Shown: piece by piece, positions 33,920 to 43,500 of the stretch
How the letters are laid out: each line of letters begins with the position of its first letter
How positions within the stretch are numbered: the stretch's first letter is position 1
Source: Thiomicrorhabdus sp041583835
GTDB lineage: Bacteria > Pseudomonadota > Gammaproteobacteria > Thiomicrospirales > Thiomicrospiraceae
Reading direction: 5' to 3'
Length of the DNA stretch: 64,000 nucleotides
Assembly (NCBI RefSeq): GCF_041583835.1
Contig: NZ_JBFHFC010000002.1
Location: 62,001 to 126,000, forward strand
Position numbers and translations under genes: made by a program
The notes under the pieces: model-generated
What the model saw: only the letters and a program-made list of their open reading frames with translations
Database searches by the model: none
Told to the model about the DNA's origin: nothing

Positions 33920-34492
33920 GTGATTTCAGTGACCAATCTGCCTTATATTCAGATAGGCATCAGTTTGTTGATTCCGTTTGCGATTATGCTGACGCGATGG
34001 GGTGTGAAAAAGCTGATTCTCAACTTGGGGCATGTCAAGGGCGTGCCGCGTGACCGGGCTTATCAAGTCTATCGTTATTTCAGAACCTTGATTAGTGTGG
34101 TTTGGCTAGTGGTTTTATTGGTAATCTGGGGGATCGATTACCAGGCACTGCTAGTTGTGGCATCTTCCGTTCTGGCGGTGATTGGTGTCGCCCTGGTGGC
34201 GCAATGGTCGATCTTGAGCAATATTACCGCGAGTATTATCGTATTCTTCAGTTTACCGGCCAGAATCGGTGACGAAGTCGAGGTGATCGACGGTGTTAAC
34301 AGTGTTAAAGGCGTGATTACCGAAATCAATTTATTCAATGTGCTGTTGATTGATAAAGAAGGAAATCAATTGGCTTATCCGAATAATTTGATCCTGCAAA
34401 AACCGGTGCGTAAAACCCAGTCGAAAGAACAGGATAAACCGGCCGAAAACACAGCAAACAGCGTGCTGAGTAAACGCATTAAAAGCCGTTAA
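33920..34492 (+). CDS. Small MscS-type mechanosensitive channel protein
   Basis: This 190-residue protein has two or three TM segments (about 8-25, 55-75 and the pore-lining stretch around 80-105) and a short MscS beta domain (RIGDEVEVIDGVNSVKGVITEINLFNVLLIDKEGNQLAYPNN). It lacks the large C-terminal alpha/beta cage of MscS, ending in a basic polar tail. It would open under membrane tension, or could be a ligand-gated relative. The start is one of two GTG codons 6 bases apart (33914 or 33920). The second is preferred because GGGG lies 5 bases upstream of it. It follows the GGDEF gene closely. Confidence 0.75.
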   Translation: MISVTNLPYIQIGISLLIPFAIMLTRWGVKKLILNLGHVKGVPRDRAYQVYRYFRTLISVVWLVVLLVIWGIDYQALLVVASSVLAVIGVALVAQWSILSNITASIIVFFSLPARIGDEVEVIDGVNSVKGVITEINLFNVLLIDKEGNQLAYPNNLILQKPVRKTQSKEQDKPAENTANSVLSKRIKSR

Positions 34493-34498
34493 TAAGCG

Positions 34499-35035
34499 TT
34501 AATTAACTTGGGTTGAGGGCGTTTTAATGGCGCATTGCGGCTGTGTTAAACCGGTTCGGTTGGGGTCTATAAGTACCCCGTTCGCCAATGCGGAACGACC
34601 TATCAGCATCGGATATTTAAAGTGTCCGCGATCGACTAAGTTGGTTTCGACGTTCAGTATCCGACGATTCAGACAGATCGTTAGTTGCACGACCGGTCTT
34701 TTTTCCAGTGTCGAATCTTTGCGTTTAATCGATGCGTAGCGAAGTAATGGCAATGTGACGGTTTGCCGGTTGAGGCTGCGGAAACGTACCCAGGTTTTTT
34801 GTTGCCGATCGATTAATTCAATATCGGTGGCGTGCAATGAAGAGTGGTCGGCGCCGCTGTCTATTTTGGCTTCGATTTTCTGCTTGAGTGGCATGACATA
34901 GACCGGTTCAACCCAACCGAGGATGTCTGCGACCGGTGGCGTATCGTTGGTTTGAGCGAGCGCAGAATGGATTGGCAGAATAATTAGACAAATAAGCCAA
35001 ATCAAAAGGTTGGATTTTATATTGGGGATTGTCAT
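34499..35035 (-). CDS. Secreted retropepsin-like aspartic peptidase family protein (formerly 'ATP-dependent zinc protease')
   Basis: This 178-residue protein has an N-terminal signal peptide (about 1-27, ending SALAQ). It carries the retropepsin-like active-site motif KIDSGADHSSLHA (Asp-Ser-Gly-Ala) around residues 57-69 and the second-lobe stretch YPMLIGRSAL. The Pfam family was first annotated as a RimK-associated ATP-dependent zinc protease. The motif points to an aspartic protease-like fold. Only one Asp-Ser/Thr-Gly is present, so activity would need a dimer. It is encoded antisense between two MscS genes, divergent from the larger one, and the 3' end nearly touches the small channel gene. 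Confidence 0.75.
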   Translation of the reverse strand: MTIPNIKSNLLIWLICLIILPIHSALAQTNDTPPVADILGWVEPVYVMPLKQKIEAKIDSGADHSSLHATDIELIDRQQKTWVRFRSLNRQTVTLPLLRYASIKRKDSTLEKRPVVQLTICLNRRILNVETNLVDRGHFKYPMLIGRSALANGVLIDPNRTGLTQPQCAIKTPSTQVN

Positions 35036-35078
35036 CTAGCGGCAATACTCTATCTATAACGTGAGAATACAAAGTCGT

Positions 35079-36362
35079 ATGAATTTTGAACGCATTGAAC
35101 AACTATGGCAATCTTTTATATCGGAAGCGGTCGCTAAGGCAGGCCAAGCCGATTTTTATTGGCAGTTACTGGCGATTGCCGTCGTCGTTTTGGTTGCCTG
35201 GTATGTCAGCGGCCGGATGAAGGCTTTTTTGAATCATATCCTGCAAGGTTCCAAACGTGAAGAGAAATGGTTCGTCCAGCCGTTAGAAGTGGTTAAAGAA
35301 TGGCTGTGGCCGGCTATCACATTGTTATTGCTGGGTTTTTCCCGAACCCTGTTCGAACAGTCGGATTTGAATTTTGAGGTTTTAAAATTCGCGTTCGGAT
35401 TGGTGTTGTTAATCACGCTCTTTTTCAGCGTTCATCGTTATGTAAATCACCTTTTTGTTGAAACGATGCTCAAGTGGGTGATGTTGCCGATGGCGACCTT
35501 GTACCTGTTCGGTTTGCTGGATGCGACCGTCGCCTATTTGAAAAGTCTGGCGTTTCAAATAGGCGACGTTAATTTATCGGTGTATGCGATTCTAAGGCTG
35601 TTGGTGTTAGGGTCGATTTTGTTCTGGTTAGGGCGAATTTCCAATCAGTACGGCCAGCAAATCATCCGCAACAAGCAGGGGTTGGACATTCGCAGTCGCG
35701 AAGTCTTTGCCAAGTTGTTTGAGATTGCACTGTTTGTGGTGATCTTCCTGTTGCTGTTGAACGTGGTCGGCATTAATCTGACCGCTTTGGCGGTATTCGG
35801 CGGTGCCTTGGGGGTTGGAATCGGTTTCGGGTTACAGCAGATTGCCTCCAACTTTATTTCGGGCATGATCATTCTGCTCGACAAGTCGATGGCGATCGGA
35901 AACTACATCGAATTGGAAGATGGCAAGACCGGTGTGCTCAAAAAGATGGGGATGCGTTCGTCTTCGCTGGAAACGTACGACGGTAAAATTGTGGTCGTTC
36001 CCAACGAACGGTTTATTACCAGTACCTTTATCAATTGGACGCATGACGACCCGCGTCAACGTTATACCTTGGAGTTTTCGGTGGCGTATGATTCCGATAT
36101 TCCAAAAATACCGGAGTTGATCCTGAACGCCGTCAAACAGCATCCGCAAGTTTTGACGGAACCGGAATTGCCGGATTGCGAAATCGTTGAATTCGCCGAT
36201 TCGGGCGTGGTCTTTCAGTTGGAATATTGGATCGAGGGCATCGACGATGGTAAGAACCGCGTCGGTTCGGATCTGTTGATGATCATCTGGAAAACACTGC
36301 ACGAGAATCAGATTTCGATCCCGTTCCCGCAGCGAGAAGTGCGCATCTTAAACGAACGATGA
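35079..36362 (+). CDS. MscS-family mechanosensitive ion channel
   Basis: This 427-residue membrane channel has about five TM segments in residues 25-250. The pore helix contains ALAVFGGALGVGIGFGLQQIASNF. The MscS beta domain follows (DKSMAIGNYIELEDGKTGVLKKMGMRSS) and then the cytoplasmic alpha/beta cage ending near PFPQREVRIL. It should release solutes on osmotic downshock. It lacks the large periplasmic domain of MscK. The ATG at 35079 is given. A GTG at 35061 would add six residues, and neither has a clear ribosome binding site. Confidence 0.87.
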   Translation: MNFERIEQLWQSFISEAVAKAGQADFYWQLLAIAVVVLVAWYVSGRMKAFLNHILQGSKREEKWFVQPLEVVKEWLWPAITLLLLGFSRTLFEQSDLNFEVLKFAFGLVLLITLFFSVHRYVNHLFVETMLKWVMLPMATLYLFGLLDATVAYLKSLAFQIGDVNLSVYAILRLLVLGSILFWLGRISNQYGQQIIRNKQGLDIRSREVFAKLFEIALFVVIFLLLLNVVGINLTALAVFGGALGVGIGFGLQQIASNFISGMIILLDKSMAIGNYIELEDGKTGVLKKMGMRSSSLETYDGKIVVVPNERFITSTFINWTHDDPRQRYTLEFSVAYDSDIPKIPELILNAVKQHPQVLTEPELPDCEIVEFADSGVVFQLEYWIEGIDDGKNRVGSDLLMIIWKTLHENQISIPFPQREVRILNER

Positions 36363-36408
36363 TGCCTTGCTTAGGTATTTAGTTTTTACCATTTAAAGTT
36401 TAAAACTT

Positions 36409-36447
36409 AACAGGCTAGGTAGAAAAAACATCTCTACCCAGCCTGTT
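36409..36447. terminator. Bidirectional terminator between mscS and msr genes
   Basis: AACAGGCT-A-GGTAGA pairs with TCTACC-C-AGCCTGTT around a 9-base loop, with one A/C mismatch. The plus side is followed by GGTTTATTTTTG. Two genes converge here. Confidence 0.65.
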
Positions 36448-36450
36448 GGT

Positions 36451-37785
36451 TTATTTTTGTTCGTCCGGAACAAACTTCAAAACATTACCGTTAATGCAGT
36501 AGCGTTTGTATGTCGGCGGCGGACCGTCGTTGAAGACATGGCCCAAATGAATGCCGGAACTGGCGCTGCGCACTTCGATTCTTAACATGCCGTGCGAACG
36601 GTCTTCATGTTCGGTAATCGCGCCTTCCACCGGATTGAAGAAACTCGGCCAACCGGTTCCGCTGTCGAATTTGGTGTCGCTACGGAACAGGGCCGCACCG
36701 GTAATCGGGTCGACGAAAGTTCCCGGACGTTTTTCGTCCAGATGCGAACCGCTAAAGGCGTATTCGGTCCCTTGTTCAAAAGCGATACGCTGTTGATCGG
36801 GGGTTAACAACTGAAAGCCCAACCATTTCCAGAAACGCGGTTTATCGCCATTGTAACCGGTGAAACGCGACTTCTCTTTGCCGTTTTCAAACAGCACGAT
36901 CGTAGGGGTGGCGAATAAGGTTTTCTGTAACTCCCAACCTTCAGGCGGATTCGGGTTCAAGGTGGTGACGATCGGCACTTCCGATTTCCAGCTGTCGAGT
37001 ACTTCGCGTTTGAATAATTTACAGAATTCACACTCTTCGGCTTCAAACACAATCAATTGACGTTCGGCATTCAGGTCGGCGGCTTTGAGTTGAGGATGTT
37101 GAGGTTTGGCCGCGTTTTCGGAACCGGGGTAGGCAACGCCGGTACCACCAAGACCGCAGTAGCCGTTGGGGTTCTTTTTCAGGTAGTCCTGATGGTAGTC
37201 TTCTGCGGAGTTGTAGTTGCGCAGTTCGGCGATCTCGGTGGTGATGGCCGGATAGCCGGCTTTGGTTAAGGCCTGTTGATAGACGTCGCGTGTTTGTAAG
37301 GCGACGGCTTTCTGGGCTTCGTTATGGTAATAGATGGCGCTGCGGTAGTTGCTGCCGACGTCATTGCCTTGACGGTCGCCCTGTGTCGGATTGTGGTTTT
37401 CCCAAAATTTGATCAGAATGGTTTGCAGGCTGACCAATTGGGGATTGAAGGTCACTTTCACTACTTCGGCGTGATTACGTTCTTTGGCTTTGCCCATTTG
37501 CAGCGCTTTTTCCTGCCCCAATACGTCGTAGTAACCGACTTTTTTAAAATCTCCGCCCGCGTAACCGCTTTCGACATCCACTACGCCGGGTATTTCCGAC
37601 ATGCGTTTTTCCGCTCCCCAAAAGCAACCCATTCCAAGAACGATGAAGTCGGTTTGCATGTTGGTGACGGCATTTTCGTTTGGCGTCGACATTTCTGGCT
37701 CCTTGGCGCAACTTTGCAGGCTGAAAATAAACGGTAGGCAGATTGCCACAATCAATCGGCTAGACCATTTTTTGAAACTATCCAT
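36451..37785 (-). CDS. MsrA-thioredoxin-MsrB methionine sulfoxide reductase lipoprotein
   Basis: This 444-residue fusion repairs both S- and R-methionine sulfoxide. The N-terminus is a lipoprotein signal (lipobox LQSC, Cys26), so it acts in the periplasm. MsrA covers about residues 46-215 with catalytic Cys54 in GCFWG and a probable resolving Cys210. A thioredoxin-like domain with Cys252-Glu-Phe-Cys255 covers about 243-325. MsrB covers about 326-442 with catalytic Cys430 in RYCING. Both CxxC pairs that bind zinc in many MsrBs are replaced (DPIT at 359-362, SASS at 407-410), and no other Cys is left in MsrB. The Neisseria PilB order is thioredoxin-MsrA-MsrB, so the central thioredoxin here is a different arrangement. 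Confidence 0.9.
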   Translation of the reverse strand: MDSFKKWSSRLIVAICLPFIFSLQSCAKEPEMSTPNENAVTNMQTDFIVLGMGCFWGAEKRMSEIPGVVDVESGYAGGDFKKVGYYDVLGQEKALQMGKAKERNHAEVVKVTFNPQLVSLQTILIKFWENHNPTQGDRQGNDVGSNYRSAIYYHNEAQKAVALQTRDVYQQALTKAGYPAITTEIAELRNYNSAEDYHQDYLKKNPNGYCGLGGTGVAYPGSENAAKPQHPQLKAADLNAERQLIVFEAEECEFCKLFKREVLDSWKSEVPIVTTLNPNPPEGWELQKTLFATPTIVLFENGKEKSRFTGYNGDKPRFWKWLGFQLLTPDQQRIAFEQGTEYAFSGSHLDEKRPGTFVDPITGAALFRSDTKFDSGTGWPSFFNPVEGAITEHEDRSHGMLRIEVRSASSGIHLGHVFNDGPPPTYKRYCINGNVLKFVPDEQK

Positions 37786-38008
37786 TACGTTAATCCTTAT
37801 TTTGATGAGGTGTCACCTTTACGGAACTGAAATCGTCCGACTTAACTCAGTCGAATTTTGAAACGAACAAACTGTATGACACTGTTAATAGGAACGCGAT
37901 TAGAGCGTTTTTGTTTCAAAATAAGCGTAATCGATTTTGCAGATAAGTCGTCATTCTACCCAAAAACCAAGCAAAATACTCGGATTTGGGTGCTGGGAGG
38001 AGGGCGAT

Positions 38009-38539
38009 CTATTCGGCTGATTCGTCGTTTTGCAGCTCGGTCAAATCTTCTAATACATCCGCTACATGACGCTGCGGGTCGACATCCAGATAGATTTTAG
38101 CAATGCGCCCCTGCGGGTCGATGATAAAGCTGTGACGCTTAGCGAAACGAATGATTTTCAAATCAAGCAAGGCGTTGTATTGTCTGGCAACTTGTCCTTC
38201 GGGATCGGATAGAAGGCTAAACGGTAACTGGAATTTGTTTGAAAAATCCTGGTGCTGTTCAATGCCGTCGACACTGACGCCCAGTATCACGGCCTGTTTG
38301 GCGATGAGGGCATTGATGTTGTCCCGGAAACTACAGGCTTCGGTGGTGCAGCCCGGGGTGTCGTCCTTGGGATAAAAGTAGAGTACGACCCATTTGCCGC
38401 GGTAGTCTTTCAGTTGGTGGGTTTTATGGTGCTGGTCGGTCAGCGAGAACTCCGGTGCCATTTGCCCTACGTGTAAATCGTCGGCATAGAGGTTTGCGGA
38501 AAATAGCAGCATGAATAGCGTGGAAAAGATCGATTTCAT
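38009..38539 (-). CDS. Periplasmic Bcp/PrxQ-type peroxiredoxin
   Basis: This 176-residue thiol peroxidase reduces hydrogen peroxide and organic peroxides. An N-terminal signal peptide (1 to about 19, ending LYA) sends it to the periplasm, unlike the cytoplasmic E. coli Bcp. The peroxidatic Cys64 is in PGCTTEAC and the resolving Cys69 lies five residues later, the classical PrxQ pairing. The reductant is unknown. The thioredoxin domain of the Msr protein encoded downstream on the same strand is one candidate. A 223-base gap with no clear terminator separates the two genes. Confidence 0.87.
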   Translation of the reverse strand: MKSIFSTLFMLLFSANLYADDLHVGQMAPEFSLTDQHHKTHQLKDYRGKWVVLYFYPKDDTPGCTTEACSFRDNINALIAKQAVILGVSVDGIEQHQDFSNKFQLPFSLLSDPEGQVARQYNALLDLKIIRFAKRHSFIIDPQGRIAKIYLDVDPQRHVADVLEDLTELQNDESAE

Positions 38540-38660
38540 AATATACTTCTTTAGCGATACTATAATGATTTAAAACGACATTAGGGCCGGATGATTCAAG
38601 CTGAATATTAATCTACGCGGAATGAAGGCTTATGTCAAAGTGGAATGAAGAGGGATGAAA

Positions 38661-39647
38661 ATGCATCAGGTAAACGACTTTCCCAGATTAAAGATTGCGG
38701 TTTCGGATTGCTTGAAGGGAGTGGAATGCCGTTATAACGGCGGCCACGCCCAGGATGACTTTGTCAAAAATCAGCTGGCGAAGTATGCAGATTTCGTTCC
38801 TTTTTGTCCGGAAGCCGCCGTAATCGGCACGCCGCGAGAGACGATTCGACTGGTGGATGTGAAAGGGCAAGTTCGTGTATTGGGAAGTAAGTCCAACACG
38901 GACTATACCGACGGTTTGCAGGATTATGCGGAAAAGTGTGTGGCCTTGATCGCGCAACGAAACGTTGACGGAGCCGTGGTCAAATCGCGTTCGCCGAGTT
39001 GCGGGTTGGAGCGAATAAAAGTTTACCGCGAATCGGGCGAATGGTTCGGTTCCAACGACCCGATGACGCAAGGATTGTTTACCGGACACTTGCAGAAGAC
39101 ATTGCCTTATCTGGCGATTGAAGAAGAGGGGCGTTTGCAGGATGCTTGGTTGCGGGAGAACTTTATGATGCAGGTCTTTTCGGCGGCGCGTTGGCGCGAG
39201 TTTTTGGAGTCGGAACCGAATGTGGCCGACTTTCAACGTTTTCATCGCGACCACAAGTATCTGTTGATGTCTAAAAATGAAGCGATTTATCGACAGATGG
39301 GGCCGATTGTCGCACAAGCCGATTCGGCAAATTTAACGTCGGCACTTCAGCAGTATGCGGAACTGTTTCATCAGGCGATTGCCGAAAAGGCCAAACGCGG
39401 TCAGATGATTAATGTATTGCAGCATTTGTACGGCTATTTCAAAAAGCAGGTCAGTGCCGACGAGAAGGTTTTTTTTCACGATGCTTTGGAGGAGTTTCGC
39501 GAAGGTTTGATTCCTTTAGTGGCCGTCATTAAGGTTTTACAGCAATTTATCCATCATTACGGTTCGGAATATTTGCAAACCCAGATTATTTTTCATCCTT
39601 ATCCGGCGGAGCTGGCATTGCGATCCAGTATCAGTGCTTACCGGTAA
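38661..39647 (+). CDS. DUF523-DUF1722 protein
   Basis: This 328-residue two-domain protein starts with DUF523 (about 8-160): VSDCLKG, ECRYNGG, FCPEAAVIGTPRE and SPSCG. Three conserved Cys in such motifs bind a [4Fe-4S] cluster in the related thiouracil desulfidase TudS. The C-terminal DUF1722 (about 200-315) contains HRDHKYLLMSKN and matches E. coli YbgA, which is co-transcribed with photolyase there. A desulfidase role is possible but not proven for fused forms. The start is taken at the second of two close ATGs because AGGG is then 6 bases upstream. folM follows after 42 bases. Confidence 0.82.
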   Translation: MHQVNDFPRLKIAVSDCLKGVECRYNGGHAQDDFVKNQLAKYADFVPFCPEAAVIGTPRETIRLVDVKGQVRVLGSKSNTDYTDGLQDYAEKCVALIAQRNVDGAVVKSRSPSCGLERIKVYRESGEWFGSNDPMTQGLFTGHLQKTLPYLAIEEEGRLQDAWLRENFMMQVFSAARWREFLESEPNVADFQRFHRDHKYLLMSKNEAIYRQMGPIVAQADSANLTSALQQYAELFHQAIAEKAKRGQMINVLQHLYGYFKKQVSADEKVFFHDALEEFREGLIPLVAVIKVLQQFIHHYGSEYLQTQIIFHPYPAELALRSSISAYR

Positions 39648-39689
39648 ATTCATGCGGTTTAATCAAATCAAGCAAATCAAGAGAGAGCG

Positions 39690-40409
39690 ATGTTAGAGGA
39701 AGCGGTTTTTATTTCAGGCGCAGGGCAGAGAATCGGTCTGCATTTGGCTAAACGTTTTGTGCAACAAGGAACGTTTCCGGTGGTTTTCACCTATCGTACC
39801 CGCCACGCTGCGGTTGACGAACTTGAATCGCTGGGGGCGACCGGCATTCAGGTCGATTTTAGCGAAGATCGTTCCGTCGAAGAGTTGTTGGCGTTGATGG
39901 AAATGGAAGTCAAAAGCCTTAGAGCGGTCATTCATAATGCATCGCTCTGGGCCAACGATGCGATGATTGAAAAAGAACCGTCGTTGTATGCCGACATGTT
40001 TCGATTGCACGTCGAGGTACCTTACCGCCTGAATTTGGCTTTGCAGCCCTATTTGAAAAGCGCTCGGAGTCCGTTGAAAGACATTATCAGTTTGTCGGAC
40101 AGCTCGGCGGCGCATAGCAATGGCGATTATGCCGCCTACTTGGCGAGCAAAGCGGCTTTACAGGCGATGGGCCGAAACTTCGCCCAAAAGTTTGCTCCCG
40201 ACATTAAAGTGAATGACATTGCGCCCGGATTGATTTTGTTCCATTCCGACGATAGCGAAGCGTATAAGCAGCGACGGCTTGCGCACTCTTCGTTGGGGGT
40301 CGAACCCGGTCCGGATGTGATTTGGCAGGCGGTTCAGTATTTGATGAACAGTCCCTATACCACCGGTGTTTCCCTTCCGGTGGATGGAGGGCGTCGAAGT
40401 CCGCTTTAA
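39690..40409 (+). CDS. folM: FolM-type dihydromonapterin/dihydrofolate reductase
   Basis: This 239-residue short-chain dehydrogenase reduces dihydromonapterin (and weakly dihydrofolate) with NADPH. The cofactor motif SGAGQRIG at residues 9-16 is the FolM/pteridine reductase form. The catalytic Tyr-x-x-x-Lys is YLASK, and the C-terminal TTGVSLPVDGGRRS closes the fold. GAGAGAG precedes the ATG. It probably forms a transcript with the DUF523-DUF1722 gene. With folE2 elsewhere in the window it gives both ends of a pterin pathway. Confidence 0.87.
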   Translation: MLEEAVFISGAGQRIGLHLAKRFVQQGTFPVVFTYRTRHAAVDELESLGATGIQVDFSEDRSVEELLALMEMEVKSLRAVIHNASLWANDAMIEKEPSLYADMFRLHVEVPYRLNLALQPYLKSARSPLKDIISLSDSSAAHSNGDYAAYLASKAALQAMGRNFAQKFAPDIKVNDIAPGLILFHSDDSEAYKQRRLAHSSLGVEPGPDVIWQAVQYLMNSPYTTGVSLPVDGGRRSPL

Positions 40410-40536
40410 TGCCTTCACGAAGATGGTTTTAGGATATATGTATCATAAATATTCCTTGCAGGATACGTATAAACCCTATTGATTACTAGGTAATTATGAT
40501 ACTATCGATTTAAATTAACCTCTCCGTGGTGGCGTT

Positions 40537-43500
40537 ATGGAACGGCTGCGATTTTCAAATCGTCCTGAATCGGGACCTTCTAAGTTGTCTTTTATAGGCC
40601 TCTGGGTAGGTTTGTTGTTGTTGCTGTTCGCTATTCTTTTCGGACTTTATTATTCTCAATCAAAGCAAATTGTTCTTAATACTCAAACGGTGTTAAAGGA
40701 CGTTTCCCACTTTAAAGTCGAGCACATTCAATCCTGGCTGAATCAACGGATTGCCGATGCACGAACCTTTTCTCATCAACCACAATTTGTTGAACAGGTA
40801 AAAAATTTACAGCACGGTAGTTATGCCGAAAAGGCTCTTTCCAGTCGCTTTAAGGCATTCTCCGATGCCCATGATTACGACAAAATCAGTTTATTCGATG
40901 CCTTTGGTCACCTTCTGATTCAAGTTGGAAAGATTGATGGCGCTCATCCTACCGCTGGTTATTTCGATAAATCCGGTAATGAGGGTAAAGATCCTGAAGA
41001 AGTGCATACCGAAATCTTTTTTGATGATGAAAATTTTCATCTTGATATCGTCGCGCCCCTGATCGATCAATCTTCCGGGCAAGGAGAGTTGGTTGGGGAG
41101 CTGGTCCTTCATGTCGATCCACGTAGTTTTTTAATCCCCTTTATGCAAGATTGGCCAACCGCGAGTGACACGGCGGAAACCTTATTAGTCGCCCGTGATG
41201 GCGATCGCGGGGTCGTGTTGAACCCGCCTAAGTTTACAAACGGTGAATCTACGGAGTTCCTTCGCCTTGAGCGTCCGAAGCGAACATTGAAAAGGATTTT
41301 CGAGCACCTGGACAAAGGCATGCAGGAAGGGTTTTTCCAAAGCATCGATTATCGACAACAACCGATCTTTTTGAATTACCAGAAAATTGACGATACCGAT
41401 TGGATTATAGTGGCTAAAATCGATCGTAAAGAGGTGTATAAGCCACTCTATCAGTTGTTGTTTTGGGTGGCCGCAATCGGGGTGTTGGCACTGCTTTTGA
41501 TCGGGTTCATGCTGATTCGCATTTTAAAGACTGAGCGGGCTAGGCGCGAAGCGGAATTGATTGAGGAGCGGCAGGATTTTTTAGAAGCGAGTCAAAAGTA
41601 TTTCATTAGCTTATTTATGGATGCACCGGTTGCGTATCAGCTGCTTAATCAGCAAGGCAATATTGTCGATGTCAATAATGCTTGGTGTGACTTGTTTGAG
41701 TACGAGTGTGAAGAGGTGATTGGTAGGCACTATACCGACTTTATGGATTGTAATGACGCTTCGTCCTATGGAGATTGTGCCGAGGTGTTGATGCAAACTC
41801 AGGATGCCGAGCATAATTTAAAAATCATTCGTAAAGACGGCAGTCGGCGTTTAACCCGTTTTCAAGTCAGTATTTCACAAGATTCGGTGACCGAAGAAAA
41901 GCGGGTTCACTGCTTGCTCACGGACATCACCCGGCAATTTGAACATGAAAAAGTTCAGCAGAAAACCTTACTGCGTACCCAGGCGTTATTCGAGTTGATA
42001 TTGAAAGCGCCGAGTTTGGATGAAAAGGCCTTAATGGAAATGGCTATGAATCAGATTGAGGCTTTGTCGTTAAGCCAGATCGGGTTTGTGCATTTTGTGG
42101 ATGAGGATCAAAACTCGATCGGGTTTGTGACTTGGAGCAGTAATACTCTAAAGAATCATTGTACCGCGATGTACGACAGTCATTATCCGGTGGAGAAGGC
42201 GGGAATATGGGCGGACTGCATTCGCAAGGGTGAGGCGGTCGTTATTAATGATTACGCTGCAGCCGAGAATAAAACAGGGTTGCCGGAAGGGCATTCGACA
42301 TTAAAACGGTTCATGAGCGTACCGATCTTCCATCAGGGGTTGGTGAGAATGATTATCGGGGTCGGTAATGCGCAGACGGATTACGATGAATTTGATGTCG
42401 AGACGATTAAATTGTTCGGTTCGGAGCTTTACCAAATTGTACTTTTAAAAAGAGCTTACGATGATCTGAACGTCAGTGAAAAGCGTTTTCACCATCTGTT
42501 TGCCAAGGCACCGGTTGCTTATCAGTCGCTTGGCGAAGACGGCAAGATTGCGGAGATGAACGAGGCCTGGTTATCTTTATTCGGTTTTGACCCTGAAGAA
42601 GCGGATAAGGTTAAAGATCGATCTTTTGAAGAATTTATGCTTGCTTCCGATAGAGGCGGGTTTCAACAAGAATTCGCTAATTTTCTGGCGTTGGGTGAAG
42701 TGCATCAGAAAACTTTTCAGATTGTCAGAAAGGATGGTTCGGTCAGGGATGTTGAAGTTACCGGCCAGACCTCCCAGACGCATGATAATCATGTGCGCAC
42801 GCATTGTATGTTGTTGGACATTACCGATAAGCTGAAAACCGAAAGAACTTTGAAGCTGTCGGCCAAGGTGTTTGAGTACGCCGGTGAAGGTATTATGGTG
42901 ACCGACCCGCAAAGGCGGATCGTCTCCGTAAACAAGGCTTTTACGGACATTTTGGGATATACGGAGGAAGAGGCGATCGGGAATACGCCTAGAATTCTTC
43001 ATTCCGGTAAGCACGATCCGGAATTTTATCAGCAGCTTTGGGGCGAGTTGGTTCAAAAGGGGTATTGGCAAGGTGAAATTTGGAATCGAAGTAAAAGCGG
43101 TGAACTTATTCCCGAATGGTTGACGATCACCGAATTGAGAAACGATGAAGGTGAGGTGGAAAATTATATTGGTGTGTTTGCCGATATTTCCAAGGTCAAA
43201 GCTTCCGAAGCGGAGTTGGATTTTATTTCGTTTCATGATGTTCTGACCGCTTTGCCAAACCGCCAAAAGTTTATGGTGAACTTGGATTATGCGATTCAGC
43301 ACAGTAAGCGCAGAGAAACCTTGTTGGCTGTTTTAATGTTGGATTTGGATCGCTTTAAAGAGGTGAACGACAGTTTCGGGCATGGCGCCGGAGATGAAGT
43401 GCTGATGGAGGTCGCTAAAATCTTGCGCGGCTGTATTCGCGAAACTGATTTTATTGCACGCTTTGGCGGAGACGAATTTGCGATCTTGCTGGATGATTTA

